Assembly (NCBI GenBank): GCA_009775705.1
Contig: VSQE01000001.1
Coordinates: forward strand, 1-64,000
DNA: 64,000 nt
Reading direction: 5' to 3'
Source of the DNA: Prevotellamassilia sp.
GTDB lineage: Bacteria; Bacteroidota; Bacteroidia; Bacteroidales; Bacteroidaceae
Shown here: positions 43,624 to 52,462 of the stretch, one piece after another
How the letters are laid out: every line of letters starts with the position of its first letter
Numbering within the stretch: position 1 is the stretch's first letter
Translations under genes and position numbers: made by a program
Notes under the pieces: model-generated
Database searches by the model: none
Seen by the model: only the letters and a program-made list of their open reading frames with translations
What the model was told of the DNA's origin: nothing

Positions 43624-44682
43624 TTATCGGGCCTCCATGGTTGTCACTCCGATCTCGCGGTAGGTGTCTCCGTCTTCATTTTCGGTATAGTCTTCCTTGA
43701 TGTAGGAGTATTTGTCCTTGAAGGTGACGCTGGTATAGCCTTCGCCTTCGATGTCATCGTTGTTCTCGCTCCAGTCGTAATAGAGGATGCCGTTGGCTTC
43801 GTTACCCCACTTCCATGAACTCTTTTCACAGTATCCGTTCGGGTAGGTGACAAAGTAGGTGCCGTTGGGTGAGAAAACGACAGACTGGGGGCTATTGTTG
43901 TTCATCAGTTCTTCTATCACTTCCTGTTTTGCGTCCTCGATGCTTATGCCCGGCTCAAGCATTGCGCTGTTGATGTCGAAGGCTATCAGTTTTGCCGTTT
44001 GCATGTCGAACTTGAAGTGTACCGTTTGCGTCCCGTTGTAGCTGGCCCATAGTTCAGCGTATTTCAGTGTCCATGTGCGGCAGAGCTTTTGTGTGTTTCC
44101 GCCGGTGTAGGCACTATGTTCCTTGTTAACGTCGACCGTGCTGGTGATGCCAGTCTCGTTATTGGTGAAGCGGATAATGCTGGCGTCCGGACTTATGACA
44201 ACATTGCCATAGTTATCAAGGCGGAAGCTTCCGTCGCTTTCTACGGTATAGTTTCCGTAGACGAAATAGTAATTGTCAGTGGAGCGCGTAGCCTTGCGCG
44301 GTGTGCGGAGCAGGCGGGCGATGTCTTTTCTGCTGTTGACGACAGTGGGCTTCTCGGCTTTGCGCACATAAGAGGTGTAGCCTCTGCGTGTGAGGATGTA
44401 GGTGCCGTCGGCCAGAAACTCGAACGACTCAAACTCGAAGTCCGGATCCTGTACGTTGTATTTGGCCGCGTAGGCCGCGTAGGTCTCTTCGGTGAAATTG
44501 GTTTCGCCTGAGGGAGTTTTCACGTCTGTGATGTCTTGCTGTTGCTGGTCGTCATCATCGCTACAGGCTACGGGTATAAACGCCATGCTGGCGGCGGCAA
44601 ATTCTGGCAGACGTGTCGGAAACGCTTTGGTGAGGAACTTAGTCTGGGTTACAACCGTTTCTACGACATCATTGAGCCCCAA
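43624..44682 (-). CDS. Probable lipoprotein, unknown function, uncertain start
   Basis: Up to 352 residues. A Cys at about residue 40 is followed by SDDDDQQQQ, an acidic run typical of surface lipoproteins. However, the preceding stretch (RLPEFAAASMAFIPVAC) is a weak signal peptide, and no upstream ATG exists in frame: TTG at 44682 is the first start, and the only later ATG would leave just seven residues before the Cys. The body has two beta-rich units (ADGTYILTRRGY; SPNGTYFVTYPNGY) that look like a repeated fold. It lies 56 nt downstream of polA on the same strand. It could be a lipoprotein whose 5' end has changed by frameshift or deletion. Confidence 0.65.
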   Translation of the reverse strand: MGLNDVVETVVTQTKFLTKAFPTRLPEFAAASMAFIPVACSDDDDQQQQDITDVKTPSGETNFTEETYAAYAAKYNVQDPDFEFESFEFLADGTYILTRRGYTSYVRKAEKPTVVNSRKDIARLLRTPRKATRSTDNYYFVYGNYTVESDGSFRLDNYGNVVISPDASIIRFTNNETGITSTVDVNKEHSAYTGGNTQKLCRTWTLKYAELWASYNGTQTVHFKFDMQTAKLIAFDINSAMLEPGISIEDAKQEVIEELMNNNSPQSVVFSPNGTYFVTYPNGYCEKSSWKWGNEANGILYYDWSENNDDIEGEGYTSVTFKDKYSYIKEDYTENEDGDTYREIGVTTMEAR

Positions 44683-44738
44683 ATCCCGCAGCGGATTTTT
44701 TTCGCCTGCCGCCCGGTTCTGTGCGGCAGGCGTTGTAG

Positions 44739-47495
44739 TCAGTGGGCTTCGAGCCAGTTGGCGCCCGTTCCGCAGTCGGCCAGCAGGGGTACCTGCATGA
44801 AGAAGGCGGCTTCCATCTCCTCGATGACAATGCGGCGGACGGACGGCTCCTCTTCCGGCAGGACGCTGAAGTTGAGTTCGTCGTGTACCTGAAGAATCAT
44901 TTTCGAGCGGATGCCCTCCTGTTCGAAGCGGCGGTCAATGCGGATCATGGCCAGTTTGATGATGTCGGCGGCTGTGCCCTGAATGGGGGCGTTGACGGCA
45001 TTGCGCTCCGCATAGCCTCGCACCACGGCATTGCGCGAGTTGATGTCCGGCAGATAACGGCGGCGGCCGAACTGCGTTTCGATGTAGCCTTTCTCGCGGG
45101 CGTCGGCCACGCTCTTCTCCATATATTCGCGTATGCGCGGGTAGGTGGCGAAATAGCTGTCGATGAGTTCGCGGGCCTCGGTGCGCGACACCTCCATGCG
45201 TTCTGCCAGTCCGAAGGCCGAGATGCCGTAGATGATGCCGAAATTGGCCGTTTTGGCCTTGCGCCGTTCATCGCGGCTGATGTCTTCGATGGGTTTGCGG
45301 AAGATGCGCGCGGCCGTGGCGGCATGGATGTCACGCCCGTTGCGGAAGTCCTGGATCATGGCTTCGTCGCCGCTCAGGTGGGCCATGATGCGCAGTTCTA
45401 TCTGCGAATAGTCTGCCGAGAAGAAGAGGCAGCCCGGTTCGGGGACGAAGGCTTTGCGTATTTCCCGTCCGTCATCGCCCCGCACGGGGATGTTCTGGAG
45501 GTTAGGATTGCTGGACGAGAGACGGCCCGTGGCGGTGACGGCCTGGTTGAAGGAGGTGTGCAGGTGGCCTGTGTCGGGGTTGACGAGGCGGGGTAGGGCC
45601 TCGATGTAGGTTCCTGTCAGCTTTTTCAGTCCTCTGTGGTCCAGAATCTTGCCGGCTATGGGATGTTTGTGGCGCAGGCTTTCGAGCACCTCCTCGCCCG
45701 TGGAGTATTGTCCGCTCTTGGTTTTGCGGGCCTTGTCACTGAGGTGTAGCTCCTCGAAGAGGACCGTGCCCACCTGACGGGGCGACGTGATGTTGAACTC
45801 ATGGCCGGCGAGGGCATAGATTTCCTGTTCGATCTGTTCCATGCGGCGGGTGAAGAGGCTGCCCGTGGCGGCGAGGGCTTCGGTGTCGAGGCATACCCCG
45901 TTGCGTTCCATGCGGGCCAGTACGGGCATAAGGGGCATCTCGATGTCGCGGAAGACGCTTTCCACGTTGTGGAGACGCATTTCCTCGGTGAGCGGCTCCA
46001 TGAGGCGGAGGGTGACGTCGGCGTCCTCGCAGGCATAGTCGCGGATGTCGCGGGGCGCGAGGTCGGCCATGTTGCGCTGCGCGCGGCCTTTGGGACCTAT
46101 CAGTTCCTCGATGTGGATGGTGCGGTACTTCAGGTAGACCTCGGCCAGATAGTCCATGCCGTGTCGCAACTCGGGCTGCACAACATAGTGGGCCAGCATG
46201 GTGTCGAACATCGGGCCTGCGAGACGGATGCCGTAGGAGGCAAGGACCGTGAGATCGTATTTCAGGTTCTGTCCCACTTTCAGAATCCGAGGGTCCTCGT
46301 AGAAGGGCTTGAAGATGTTTGTGATTTTTAACGCTTCGGATTCTTCAGGTGGAACAGCTACGTACCAGGCCCGTCCGCCGGACACGGCAAAGCTCAAACC
46401 TACCAGTTTTGCGCGGATGGCTTCGACGGAAGTGGTTTCTGTGTCCAGACTTACCGTTTCGTTTGTCAATAAAAAATCACATAGTTTTTTTGCTTCCTCT
46501 TCGTTCTCAATAAGATGATATTCGTGGGGTACGTCTTTCAGTGTTTTGAGATTTTCCTTGAAAGATATTTCTTTCCCCTCGGTTGTATTTTCCGCAAAGA
46601 GAGAGCCTTGTACAGGGCCTGCTGCGGGGGAGGGGAACAGGCGTTCGATGAAAGAGCGGAACTCCAGCTGCTCGAAAATTTTTCGCAGCGCGGCGGTATT
46701 GGGTTCGGGGCGACGGAGAGTCTCTAACGAAAAGTCCATGGGGACATCGGTGCGTATGGTGGCAAGGTAGCGCGAGAAGCGGATTTGCTCGGCATTGTCC
46801 TCCACCTTCTTTTTGAGTGCGCCCTTCAGTTCGGTGGTGCGGGCAAGCAGGTTCTCGATGGAGCCGAACTGTGCGATGAGGCGGGCTGCGGTCTTCTCGC
46901 CCACGCCGGGACAGCCCGGAATGTTGTCGGCGGCATCGCCCATGAGTCCGAGCAGGTCAATGACCTGTTCGGGCCGTTCGAGTTGGTATTTGGCGCAGAC
47001 TTCGGCCGGTCCGAGAATCTCGGCAGGCGAGTTTCCATGGCCCGGGCGGCACATCAGGATGCCGGGAGCCACCAGCTGGGCGTAGTCCTTGTCGGGGGTG
47101 AACATCCGTACCTCTACTCCCTGAGCGGCGGCCAGACGGGCGGCGGTTCCGATGACGTCGTCGGCCTCGAAGCCCTCCACCTCCAGAATGGGGATGCCGT
47201 AGGCGCGGATGATGTCCTTGATGACGGGGACGGAACGGCGTATGTCTTCGGGGGTGGACTCGCGCTGGGCCTTGTACTGGGGATAGGCCTTGTGGCGGAA
47301 TGTCGGGCCGGCGGGATCGAAGGCGATGGCGATGTAGTCGGGGAGTTCCTTGCGCAGCACTTCGTCGAGGGTGTTGACAAAGCCGAACACGGCGGAGGTG
47401 TTGAAGCCTTTGGAATTGATGCGCGGTGAACGGATGAGCGCGTAGTAGGCGCGGTAGATGAGCGCGTAGGCATCGAGGAGGTATAGTTTTTGCAT
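44739..47495 (-). CDS. polA: DNA polymerase I
   Basis: 918 residues with all three domains. The 5'-3' exonuclease (about 1-290) has FDPAGPTFRHKAYPQYK and GDAADNIPGCPGVGEKTA. The 3'-5' exonuclease region (about 330-510) keeps SLDTETTSVE. The polymerase domain (about 520-918) has motif A FFSADYSQIELR, motif B RRKAKTANFGIIYG and motif C LQVHDELNF. It fills gaps and removes RNA primers. A hairpin lies past its stop (CGCCTGCCGC and complement, about 44703-44732) but without a U-tract on this strand. Confidence 0.97.
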   Translation of the reverse strand: MQKLYLLDAYALIYRAYYALIRSPRINSKGFNTSAVFGFVNTLDEVLRKELPDYIAIAFDPAGPTFRHKAYPQYKAQRESTPEDIRRSVPVIKDIIRAYGIPILEVEGFEADDVIGTAARLAAAQGVEVRMFTPDKDYAQLVAPGILMCRPGHGNSPAEILGPAEVCAKYQLERPEQVIDLLGLMGDAADNIPGCPGVGEKTAARLIAQFGSIENLLARTTELKGALKKKVEDNAEQIRFSRYLATIRTDVPMDFSLETLRRPEPNTAALRKIFEQLEFRSFIERLFPSPAAGPVQGSLFAENTTEGKEISFKENLKTLKDVPHEYHLIENEEEAKKLCDFLLTNETVSLDTETTSVEAIRAKLVGLSFAVSGGRAWYVAVPPEESEALKITNIFKPFYEDPRILKVGQNLKYDLTVLASYGIRLAGPMFDTMLAHYVVQPELRHGMDYLAEVYLKYRTIHIEELIGPKGRAQRNMADLAPRDIRDYACEDADVTLRLMEPLTEEMRLHNVESVFRDIEMPLMPVLARMERNGVCLDTEALAATGSLFTRRMEQIEQEIYALAGHEFNITSPRQVGTVLFEELHLSDKARKTKSGQYSTGEEVLESLRHKHPIAGKILDHRGLKKLTGTYIEALPRLVNPDTGHLHTSFNQAVTATGRLSSSNPNLQNIPVRGDDGREIRKAFVPEPGCLFFSADYSQIELRIMAHLSGDEAMIQDFRNGRDIHAATAARIFRKPIEDISRDERRKAKTANFGIIYGISAFGLAERMEVSRTEARELIDSYFATYPRIREYMEKSVADAREKGYIETQFGRRRYLPDINSRNAVVRGYAERNAVNAPIQGTAADIIKLAMIRIDRRFEQEGIRSKMILQVHDELNFSVLPEEEPSVRRIVIEEMEAAFFMQVPLLADCGTGANWLEAH

Positions 47496-47556
47496 GTCAG
47501 GGTTCTTTTTATCGGTAAAATTACGTAAAATAATCCGTTCCTTGATGAATAATTAG

Positions 47557-47564
47557 TACTTTTG
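47557..47564 (+). promoter_or_regulatory. -7 box of the polyprenyl synthase gene
   Basis: TACTTTTG fits TAnnTTTG, 20 nt before the ATG. No clear -33 box. Confidence 0.4.
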
Positions 47565-47583
47565 TAAGCCAAAAAAACAGCGA

Positions 47584-48558
47584 ATGATCGAGTTGTCAGA
47601 CATACTCCGGCCCGTTGAGGCGGATTTGGAGCGCTACAGGCTTCTCTTCGACGGGACGTTGACCCATCCGGATGAATTTCTGGGCGGAGTGTTGGCGCAT
47701 GTGCGTGGCCGCAAAGGCAAGATGATGCGCCCGCTGCTGGTGCTGCTCATGGCCCGCGAGGCCGGCGGTTGCAGCGAGTGCAGCCTGCGGGCGGCCGTGG
47801 CGCTGGAGCTGCTGCATACGGCCTCGCTTGTTCATGACGACGTGGTGGACGAGAGCGGCGAACGGCGCGGACAGGAGAGTGCCAATGCGGTATACGGCAA
47901 CAAGATTGCTGTTCTTTTAGGCGATTATCTGCTGTCGCTGTCATTGCGGCAGGCGGCGCTGACAGACCGTCCGGAGATGGTGGACATCATCGCGCAGCTG
48001 GGTGGAACGCTCTCGGAGGGCGAAATTTTCCAACTGGCGAACATCCGGCAGGCCGTCTCTACGGAGGAGGCTTATTTTCGCATCATACGCCACAAGACTG
48101 CGGCCCTTTTTGCCGCCTGTGGTCAGCTGGGTGCGCTCTCGGCCGATGCGGGTGCGGATTTTACGGAGTTGGCCCGTGCCTTCGGCGAGGAAGTGGGCGT
48201 ATGTTTCCAGATAAGGGACGACATTTTCGATTATTTCGAGGATGCGGCCATCGGAAAGCCTACGGGCAACGATATGGCCGAGGGAAAACTGACACTGCCG
48301 GCCATTTATGCGCTGGACCGGAACCCGGACGCGGAGATGTTGCAGCTGGCGGACCGCGTGAAGAAGGGTGAGGCGGAGAAGAAGGAAATAGCACGTCTGG
48401 TGGACTTCACCAAGCGCGAGGGTGGCATTGACTATGCGCGCCGCGTGATGCGCGAACGGCACGATGAAGCCCTCGGGATGTTAGCCGGTTTCCGGGACGC
48501 GGAGGTGCGGCAGGCCTTGTCGGACTATCTGGATTTCGTGGTAGAAAGAGCTTTGTAA
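47584..48558 (+). CDS. Polyprenyl (octaprenyl-type) diphosphate synthase
   Basis: 324 residues, a trans-isoprenyl diphosphate synthase that extends allylic diphosphates with IPP to make the side chain of menaquinone. The first Asp-rich motif HDDVVDE (Asp85, 86, 89) and the second RDDIFDYF (Asp212, 213, 216) bind Mg-diphosphate. GRKGKMMRP carries the IPP-binding basic residues. The small residues before the first motif (LLHTASLVHDD) suggest a long-chain product, but the chain length cannot be fixed from sequence. A terminator follows at 48582. Confidence 0.92.
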   Translation: MIELSDILRPVEADLERYRLLFDGTLTHPDEFLGGVLAHVRGRKGKMMRPLLVLLMAREAGGCSECSLRAAVALELLHTASLVHDDVVDESGERRGQESANAVYGNKIAVLLGDYLLSLSLRQAALTDRPEMVDIIAQLGGTLSEGEIFQLANIRQAVSTEEAYFRIIRHKTAALFAACGQLGALSADAGADFTELARAFGEEVGVCFQIRDDIFDYFEDAAIGKPTGNDMAEGKLTLPAIYALDRNPDAEMLQLADRVKKGEAEKKEIARLVDFTKREGGIDYARRVMRERHDEALGMLAGFRDAEVRQALSDYLDFVVERAL

Positions 48559-48581
48559 TTTTTTATTGTTTAACGGGAACG

Positions 48582-48624
48582 CTCCTTCCGGTCTGTAACG
48601 GGCCGGAAGGAGTTGTTCTTTTTT
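48582..48624 (+). terminator. Terminator of the polyprenyl synthase gene
   Basis: 10-bp perfect stem (48582-48591 with 48603-48612), then TTGTTCTTTTTT. Confidence 0.85.
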
Positions 48625-48640
48625 ACGCTTTTGTTACACC

Positions 48641-48712
48641 TGCTTGTAAAAGTTTTTACGTGCCTTGTAAAAAGATTTACGTGCCTTGTAAAAACTTTTA
48701 CAAGGCATGTAA
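48641..48712 (+). repeat. Tandem TTGTAAAA repeats, about 20-21 nt period
   Basis: Units TGCTTGTAAAAGTTTTTACG (48641-48660), then 48661-48681 and 48682-48701 with the core TGCCTTGTAAAAA ... TTTAC, plus a final inverted half (ACAAGGCATGTAAAAA, about 48700-48715). Each unit is a partial palindrome (GTAAAA/TTTTAC). The array sits directly behind a terminator and before the convergent deoC terminator. A related single unit is at about 60869. Confidence 0.75.
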
Positions 48713-48714
48713 AA

Positions 48715-48766
48715 AATGATTGGTTCCGGCAGGCAGCAGTGCTTCCGGATGCCAATCATTCTTTTT
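48715..48766. terminator. Bidirectional terminator next to deoC
   Basis: 9-bp perfect outer stem (48715-48723 with 48752-48760) with inner TCCGG/CCGGA pairing, CTTTTT on the right and TTTTTTA on the minus-strand side. Confidence 0.75.
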
Positions 48767-48783
48767 ATGAGGTGTGGCAGGCC

Positions 48784-49719
48784 TTAGAAGGGCTTGCAGT
48801 CCTCGCCTATGATGTCGCTGACCAGGAGGTTGGCTAAGCGGCTGGTGCCGATGCGGAAGAGGCCTTCGCTGATCCATTCCGGCCCGAGCAGTTCGCGCAC
48901 GATGGTGTAGTAGGAGAGGGCATCGCTGACGGTGCTTATGCCGCCGGCGGCCTTGAAGCCGATGCGCGTGCCTGTAAGCTCGAAATATTCGCGGATGGTC
49001 TGACACATCACGAAGGCGGCTTCGGGCGTTGCAGCGGGCTCTATTTTGCCCGTAGAGGTCTTTATGAAGTCGGCACCTGCATAGATGGACAGGATGGAGG
49101 CGCGTTTGATGGCGTCGGAGGTGGTGAGGGCGCCGGTTTCGAGGATAACCTTGAGGGGGCGGCCCGAGCAGGCGGCCTTGATCTCGGATATCTCGTCGGA
49201 ACAGGTCTCGTAGTCGCCGCTGAGGAAACTGCCCACGTTCAGGACACAGTCAATCTCGGTGGCTCCGTCGTGTATGGCCAGTGCGGTTTCGGTAGTCTTT
49301 ACTTCCAGAAACGTCTGGGAAGAGGGGAATCCGCCACTCACGCAGGCCACTTCCACTCCGTCGGCTTCGAGGCTCTCGCTGACGATGCGGGCAAAGTTGG
49401 GATAGACGCAGATGGTGGCTAAAGACGGCAGGTCGGGATGCTGGTCGGCAAAGCGGTTCACCTTTTCCGTGAAGCGCAGCACGCTTTCCTGCGAGTCGGT
49501 GACTTTGAGGGTGGTAAGTTCGACAGCCGCCAGGAGCTGTTTTTTGACTTCGGGAGTGTCATAACCGGCTTTTTTCTCTTCGAGCAGGCGCGTCACGGCA
49601 TTGTGGACGGCAGCATCGTCCGGTGCGGGGCTGAATTTGCCGAAGGCTTGTTCGTACTTGCTGTGGGGACGCTCTTCGTCCTCGTGGTGATGGGGGTGAC
49701 AGTGGCAATTCTCGCTCAT
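48784..49719 (-). CDS. deoC: Deoxyribose-phosphate aldolase with His/Cys-rich N-terminus
   Basis: 311 residues from ATG 49719; the longer frame overlaps the upstream gene and is rejected. It cleaves 2-deoxyribose-5-phosphate to glyceraldehyde-3-phosphate and acetaldehyde. The Schiff-base Lys220 is in DFIKTSTGK, the assisting Lys256 in GFKAAGG, and Asp157 in EIDCVLNVG. The first 19 residues (MSENCHCHPHHHEDEERPH) are a compact Cys/His/acid cluster not needed for the fold, possibly metal binding. It is the last gene of the mnmG-apt-uvrC-dtd-MazG-deoC run, starting 13 nt after the MazG-like stop. Confidence 0.94.
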   Translation of the reverse strand: MSENCHCHPHHHEDEERPHSKYEQAFGKFSPAPDDAAVHNAVTRLLEEKKAGYDTPEVKKQLLAAVELTTLKVTDSQESVLRFTEKVNRFADQHPDLPSLATICVYPNFARIVSESLEADGVEVACVSGGFPSSQTFLEVKTTETALAIHDGATEIDCVLNVGSFLSGDYETCSDEISEIKAACSGRPLKVILETGALTTSDAIKRASILSIYAGADFIKTSTGKIEPAATPEAAFVMCQTIREYFELTGTRIGFKAAGGISTVSDALSYYTIVRELLGPEWISEGLFRIGTSRLANLLVSDIIGEDCKPF

Positions 49720-49732
49720 GGATGATAGTTTT

Positions 49733-50059
49733 TTAGGATTTGAGTTTCGGGTTTTGAAGATGCCGCGTGGAGTCGCGGCAGGTTTTCTTTTCCAGATTGC
49801 GGCGGAAGGCTTCGGTAAGGTCGGTACCGGTCTGGTTGGCCAGACAGAGCAGCACCCAGAGGATGTCGGCCATCTCATCGGCGAGGTCGGTTTTTTCGCC
49901 GGCTTTGAACGACTGGTCTCCGTAGCGGCGGGCCATGATGCGGGCCAGTTCGCCCACCTCTTCCGTGAGGCAGGCCATGTTGGTGAGTTCGCTGAAATAG
50001 CGGACTCCGTAGGTGCGGATCCAGTTGTCTACGCTTTGTTGTGCTTCGCTGAGGGTCAT
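49733..50059 (-). CDS. MazG-like nucleotide pyrophosphohydrolase
   Basis: 108 residues. The MazG-type helical metal motif is present: TEEVGELARIMARRYG supplies the EExxE and TDLADEMADILW supplies the distal ExxD. It hydrolyses non-canonical or excess NTPs to NMP and pyrophosphate. The length suits the single-domain all-alpha NTP-PPase class. It lies between dtd (36 nt upstream) and deoC (13 nt downstream) and is probably co-transcribed with these clean-up enzymes. Confidence 0.9.
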   Translation of the reverse strand: MTLSEAQQSVDNWIRTYGVRYFSELTNMACLTEEVGELARIMARRYGDQSFKAGEKTDLADEMADILWVLLCLANQTGTDLTEAFRRNLEKKTCRDSTRHLQNPKLKS

Positions 50060-50095
50060 TGCAGATGGAGTAGGAGGGGGATGGATGTCTTGTTT

Positions 50096-50548
50096 TTATT
50101 CTTTATTATGGGAATCCATGCAGATGGTCACCGGTCCGTCGTTGAGCAGCTCTACTTGCATGTCCGCTCCGAAAACGCCTGTTTCTACAGGGCGGCCCAG
50201 CGCGAGGGAGAGCCGGTGGCAGAAAGATTCGTAGAGCGGCACGGCAATGTCGTGGCCGGCTGCGCGGATGTAGGAGGGACGGTTGCCTTTCTTATAGGAG
50301 GCAAAGAGCGTGAACTGGCTGACAACCAGTGCGCTGCCTCCGGTGTCGACGAGGCTGCGGTTCATGATGCCCTGTGTGTCGTTGAAGATGCGCAGTTGGG
50401 CGGTCTTCTTGACTAACCATTCTACATCCTCCTCTGTATCAGACGGTTCTATGCCGAGCAGGACGAGCAGGCCCTCGCCGATGGTGGCGTGGACGGTGCC
50501 TTGGATGGTGACGGAGGCGCGGCTGACGCGCTGGATGACGGTTCTCAT
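50096..50548 (-). CDS. dtd: D-aminoacyl-tRNA deacylase
   Basis: 150 residues from ATG 50548, the standard DTD length; an 18-codon upstream extension is rejected because the MRTVIQRVSRASV opening is diagnostic. It removes D-amino acids mischarged to tRNA. The SQFTLFA motif is at 77-83 and the Gly-cisPro element NDGPVT at 136-141 (Gly138, Pro139). It is 64 nt downstream of uvrC in the same operon. Confidence 0.95.
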   Translation of the reverse strand: MRTVIQRVSRASVTIQGTVHATIGEGLLVLLGIEPSDTEEDVEWLVKKTAQLRIFNDTQGIMNRSLVDTGGSALVVSQFTLFASYKKGNRPSYIRAAGHDIAVPLYESFCHRLSLALGRPVETGVFGADMQVELLNDGPVTICMDSHNKE

Positions 50549-50612
50549 GGTGTCTTGACAAAGTGTTCTTTTGCGGGCCGGCAGGGGCCGGCGGTAGTGC
50601 AAAAGTACGCAT

Positions 50613-52451
50613 TTATTTTCTTCCGTCTGTGTCTTGATGCAGTATTTCGTACAGCTTCAGACCGCGTACTTTGCCGAGCAGGTTTTGCAGATCGGCTGCA
50701 CCGGCCTCTTTCAGCCGCTTCACGCTGCCGAAAGTCTTCAGCAGCACTTCACGTGTCTTGGCGCCTACGCCGGGCAGGTCGTCGAGGACGGAGCGTGTCT
50801 GCCGTTTGCTGCGTTTGTCGCGGTGGAAGGTGATGGCGAAGCGGTGTACCTCGTCCTGCATCTGCGTGAGCAGGCGGAACAGCTGGCTGTCGGGTTTGAT
50901 GCCTACGCGGGCCGGCGGAAAACCGAAGAGCAGTTCGCGGGTGCGGTGGCGGCTGTCTTTGGCCAGACCGGCGATGGGGACGGATAGGGACAGCTCGTCT
51001 TCCGTGACCTGGCGGATGACCTCCATTTGCCCTTGTCCGCCATCGGCGATGATGAGGTCGGGCAGGGGCAGGCCTTCCTCTGTCAGACGGGTGTAGCGGC
51101 GGCGTACCACCTCTTTCATGGAGGCGTAGTCGTCGGGTCCGGTGACGGTTCGGATGTTATATTTCCGGTATTCCTTTTTGCAGGGTTTCAGCTTCTCAAA
51201 GACCACACAGGCGGCTACGGCATCTTCGCCCTGGATGTTGGAGTTGTCGAACAGTTCGATGCGGTAGGGCAGTTCTTTCAGGCCCAGATCGCTCTGGATT
51301 TCGCGCATCAGACGCACGGCCTTTTGTTCGGGATTCAGTTTCTCGGCCTGTTTCAGGCGGTCGAATTTGTACTGTTTTACGTTCAGCCGGGAGAGGTCCA
51401 GCAACTTTTTTTTCTCTCCTTTTTGCGGAATGGTCTGCTGGGCATAGCCCTCAGGCAGATCTACGGGAAACGGGACGATGATTTCTCGCGAGAGGCTCTT
51501 GTATCGCTCGCGCATCTCCACGATGCCGAGGGCCAGCAGTTCCGCGTCGTTCTCGTCCAGTTTTTTCTTGTATTCGAAGGTGAAGGCCTGGTTGACGCAG
51601 CCGTTGGTGATGTGCAGATAGTTGATGTAGGCTACGGTCTCCTCGCTTTCTATGCTGAAGACGTCTATGTTGTGCAACAGGTGGGAGACAACCTCGCTGC
51701 GGGCGCGGAACTTTTCGATCAGTTCATACTGTTTTTTGATGATCTGGGCCTCTTCGAAGCGCAGTTCTTCGGCCAGCTGCATCATCTCTTCTTTCATACG
51801 GCGGGCCACTTCGGCGGTATTTCCCTTCAGTATCTCGCGGCAAGCCCCGATACACCGCATGTAGTCCTCCCGGCTTTGTTTTCCTACGCAGGGACCGGCA
51901 CAATTGTGGATGTGGTAGTCTAAGCAGACTTCGTATTTCCCGTTCCTGACCCCCTCCTCGTTCATGGGCTGGCGGCAAGGTCGCGGGTGGTAAAGGTTCT
52001 TGCAGAGGTCCAGAAGGGCATACATGGTGGGGACATGGCTGTAGGGACCGTAATAGGTGGCACCGCGCAGGCCGCGCTGGCGTGTTTTGAAGATGCGGGG
52101 CAGATACTCGTTGGTGATGGCGATGGAGGGGTAGGTCTTGTCGTCTTTGAGCAGTACGTTGTAGCGGGGCTTGTAGCGCTTGATGAGATTGTTCTCAAGC
52201 AGCAGGGCATCCTCTTCGCTGTTGACGACAATATAGCGGATGTCTCTGATTTTAGAGACCAGCAAACGCGTTTTCCGGGTTTGCTGGTCTTTGTTGAAGT
52301 AGGAACTGACACGGCGCTTCAGATTTTTGGCCTTGCCGACATAAATGATGGTTCCCTCGGAGTTGAGGTATTGGTAGCAGCCCGGAGATTCGGGCAGGTT
52401 CAGGACAATGCCTTTCAGATATGCTTCTAATGTATCTTCCCTCTCTTTCAT
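50613..52451 (-). CDS. uvrC: Excinuclease ABC subunit C
   Basis: 612 residues. The N-terminal GIY-YIG nuclease (about 15-95; GCYQYLNSEGTIIYVGKAKN) makes the 3' incision. A UVR motif lies near 210-240. The RNase H-like domain (about 385-530, IELFDNSNIQGEDAVAACVV and LIIADGGQGQ) makes the 5' incision. A C-terminal helix-hairpin-helix pair (DLPGVGAKTREVLLKTFGS) completes it. It acts with UvrAB in nucleotide excision repair. It starts 11 nt after apt. Confidence 0.96.
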   Translation of the reverse strand: MKEREDTLEAYLKGIVLNLPESPGCYQYLNSEGTIIYVGKAKNLKRRVSSYFNKDQQTRKTRLLVSKIRDIRYIVVNSEEDALLLENNLIKRYKPRYNVLLKDDKTYPSIAITNEYLPRIFKTRQRGLRGATYYGPYSHVPTMYALLDLCKNLYHPRPCRQPMNEEGVRNGKYEVCLDYHIHNCAGPCVGKQSREDYMRCIGACREILKGNTAEVARRMKEEMMQLAEELRFEEAQIIKKQYELIEKFRARSEVVSHLLHNIDVFSIESEETVAYINYLHITNGCVNQAFTFEYKKKLDENDAELLALGIVEMRERYKSLSREIIVPFPVDLPEGYAQQTIPQKGEKKKLLDLSRLNVKQYKFDRLKQAEKLNPEQKAVRLMREIQSDLGLKELPYRIELFDNSNIQGEDAVAACVVFEKLKPCKKEYRKYNIRTVTGPDDYASMKEVVRRRYTRLTEEGLPLPDLIIADGGQGQMEVIRQVTEDELSLSVPIAGLAKDSRHRTRELLFGFPPARVGIKPDSQLFRLLTQMQDEVHRFAITFHRDKRSKRQTRSVLDDLPGVGAKTREVLLKTFGSVKRLKEAGAADLQNLLGKVRGLKLYEILHQDTDGRK

Positions 52452-52462
52452 TCCCGGTTTTG

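Noticed and set aside
48641..48712. CRISPR array
   Set aside because: The units are adjacent with no unique spacers and there are no cas genes in the window.
48570..48755. A 61-codon minus-strand frame with repeated 'FTRHVK' segments
   Set aside because: It is a translation of the tandem DNA repeats and runs through two terminators.
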